A DNA stretch of 64,000 bases, taken from the NCBI RefSeq assembly GCF_016909185.1, contig NZ_JAFBFH010000022.1:1-64000 (forward strand), written 5' to 3'. Of this stretch, positions 63,116-64,000 are shown piece after piece (position 1 is the first letter of the stretch; each line of letters opens with the position of its first letter). This stretch comes from Siminovitchia thermophila (GTDB lineage: Bacteria > Bacillota > Bacilli > Bacillales > Bacillaceae_C). The position numbers and the translations under genes are program-made. The notes under the pieces were generated by a model, which was given only the letters and a program-made list of their open reading frames with translations, was not told the DNA's origin and made no database searches.

Positions 63116-63240
63116 TGAATAAAGGGCTGTAGTTATTAACAATTAGTGAAAATTCCCCGATATGTAGGTTTTAGACGAAAATCATATTATAATGGAGGGA
63201 GAATATTACGATCTGATCATTGTTAAGGGGACGATAGAAA

Positions 63241-64000
63241 ATGAGTCAACAGAAGACAGGTGCAGAGCATGCATCTTTTGGAAATCAGCTTCAAATCACT
63301 TCTTTTTTAGCTGATGTAATCGCTCTTTTTAAAGGGGTTGTGTTAATAGCCAATGTACTGCCTGTCTTTACGGGTTTTTGGCTCGCCGCCCACTTTACAA
63401 ATACAGTCATTGATCCCAATTTATTTTTCTTGACAATCATTGGAAGCACACTAGTCATGGCCGGGGCGCTCGTCCTTAATAACTGGTATGAGGCCGATAT
63501 AGACAGAGTCATGGCCAGAACACAAGTGCGTCCGACAGTGACAGGCAATATTTCATTAAAAATGGCGTTGGGGTTGGGTATCGCATTAAGCGCCCTGGGA
63601 TTTATTCTTTTGTTTTTTACAACGATGGAGGCTGTCCTTTACGCTTTTATCGGGTGGTTTACGTATGTCGTCATGTACACGATGTGGACAAAGCGAAAAT
63701 ATACATTTAACACGGTGATCGGAAGCATCTCAGGAGCAGTCACACCGTTGATTGGATGGGGAGCAATTGATTCTGCCATGCATATTATCCCAATCGTTTT
63801 ATTTATGATTCTGTTTATTTGGCAAATGCCTCATACATTCGCGATCGCGATGAAGAGGTATGACGAGTACAAAGCGGCAGGCGTTGCCATGCTCCCGGTG
63901 ATCCGGGGCTTTGAAATGACAAAGCGACAAATTTTTGTGTATGTAGCCTGCTTGTTGCCTCTGCCGTTTTTTCTGGTGTCGCTCGGGACCACCTTTATTG
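63241..64000 (+). CDS. ctaB: Protoheme IX farnesyltransferase (heme O synthase), partial at window end
   Basis: The first 253 residues of a UbiA-type prenyltransferase that adds a farnesyl group to heme B for the terminal oxidase. Membrane segments alternate with the two Asp-rich motifs: LNNWYEADIDRVMARTQVRP (first prenyl-diphosphate site) and AIAMKRYDEYKAAGVAMLP (second). WTKRKYTFNTVIGSISGAVT is also typical. The start ATG follows AAGGGGACG. The family is about 300-310 residues, so roughly 50 residues lie beyond the window. cta oxidase genes probably follow. Confidence 0.93.
   Translation, partial: MSQQKTGAEHASFGNQLQITSFLADVIALFKGVVLIANVLPVFTGFWLAAHFTNTVIDPNLFFLTIIGSTLVMAGALVLNNWYEADIDRVMARTQVRPTVTGNISLKMALGLGIALSALGFILLFFTTMEAVLYAFIGWFTYVVMYTMWTKRKYTFNTVIGSISGAVTPLIGWGAIDSAMHIIPIVLFMILFIWQMPHTFAIAMKRYDEYKAAGVAMLPVIRGFEMTKRQIFVYVACLLPLPFFLVSLGTTFI

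Overview
The window reads as chromosome of an AT-rich, spore-forming Bacillaceae, probably thermophilic. The evidence is strong AGGAGG-type ribosome binding sites, many TTG and GTG starts, a YheC/YheD-type spore ATP-grasp gene, a YtrA-type GntR/ABC operon, ctaB/ctaG genes for a caa3-type oxidase, and a branched-polyamine (bpsA-speD) module that is usual in thermophiles. No rRNA or tRNA gene was seen.

Left part (1-14.4 kb), a mobile-element zone. A remnant CRISPR array with a type I-C-like repeat stops inside its third repeat, next to an IS21-family element (istA/istB). A MarR regulator, bpsA and speD follow, then a flavin-reductase tail. From about 5.0 to 7.6 kb lies a graveyard of IS1380- and IS1182-like transposase fragments, flanked by an AT-rich repeated motif. 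Next is an unusual cluster: two HEAT-like/FGE-fold proteins, a PhyH-type Fe(II)/2-oxoglutarate dioxygenase and an MFS transporter. A decayed IS110-family transposase splits it.

14.4-19.6 kb: a TetR regulator with its palindromic operator and an MFS exporter; two tandem hairpin repeats bounded by TTTAT (a second array lies at 46.0-46.35 kb); a GntR/ABC operon whose permease appears split by a frameshift; and a YheCD-like gene.

19.9-43.4 kb: a large inositol/sugar catabolic island. It holds a LacI regulator, iolD, iolB, iolE, three iolG-type dehydrogenases and a fourth Gfo/Idh enzyme, an IolI-like isomerase, two ribose/xylose-type ABC importers plus an orphan binding protein, a zinc alcohol dehydrogenase, a PFK-family sugar kinase and a two-subunit transketolase. 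Copies of a palindrome centred on AAGCGCTT lie before each block and are probably the LacI operators. iolC, iolJ and iolA are absent from the island, so the kinase and transketolase may define a variant lower pathway.

43.6-64 kb: an MFS protein, ctaG, the second hairpin array, an operon for an OmpR response regulator, a histidine kinase, an oxidase-subunit-I-like membrane protein and an MMPL transporter, facing a MacAB/YknXYZ-like efflux operon. Then come a secreted orphan protein, a DUF2628-like membrane protein, a three-subunit xanthine-dehydrogenase-family molybdoenzyme, a chemoreceptor with a sigma-D-like promoter, and ctaB, cut by the window end.
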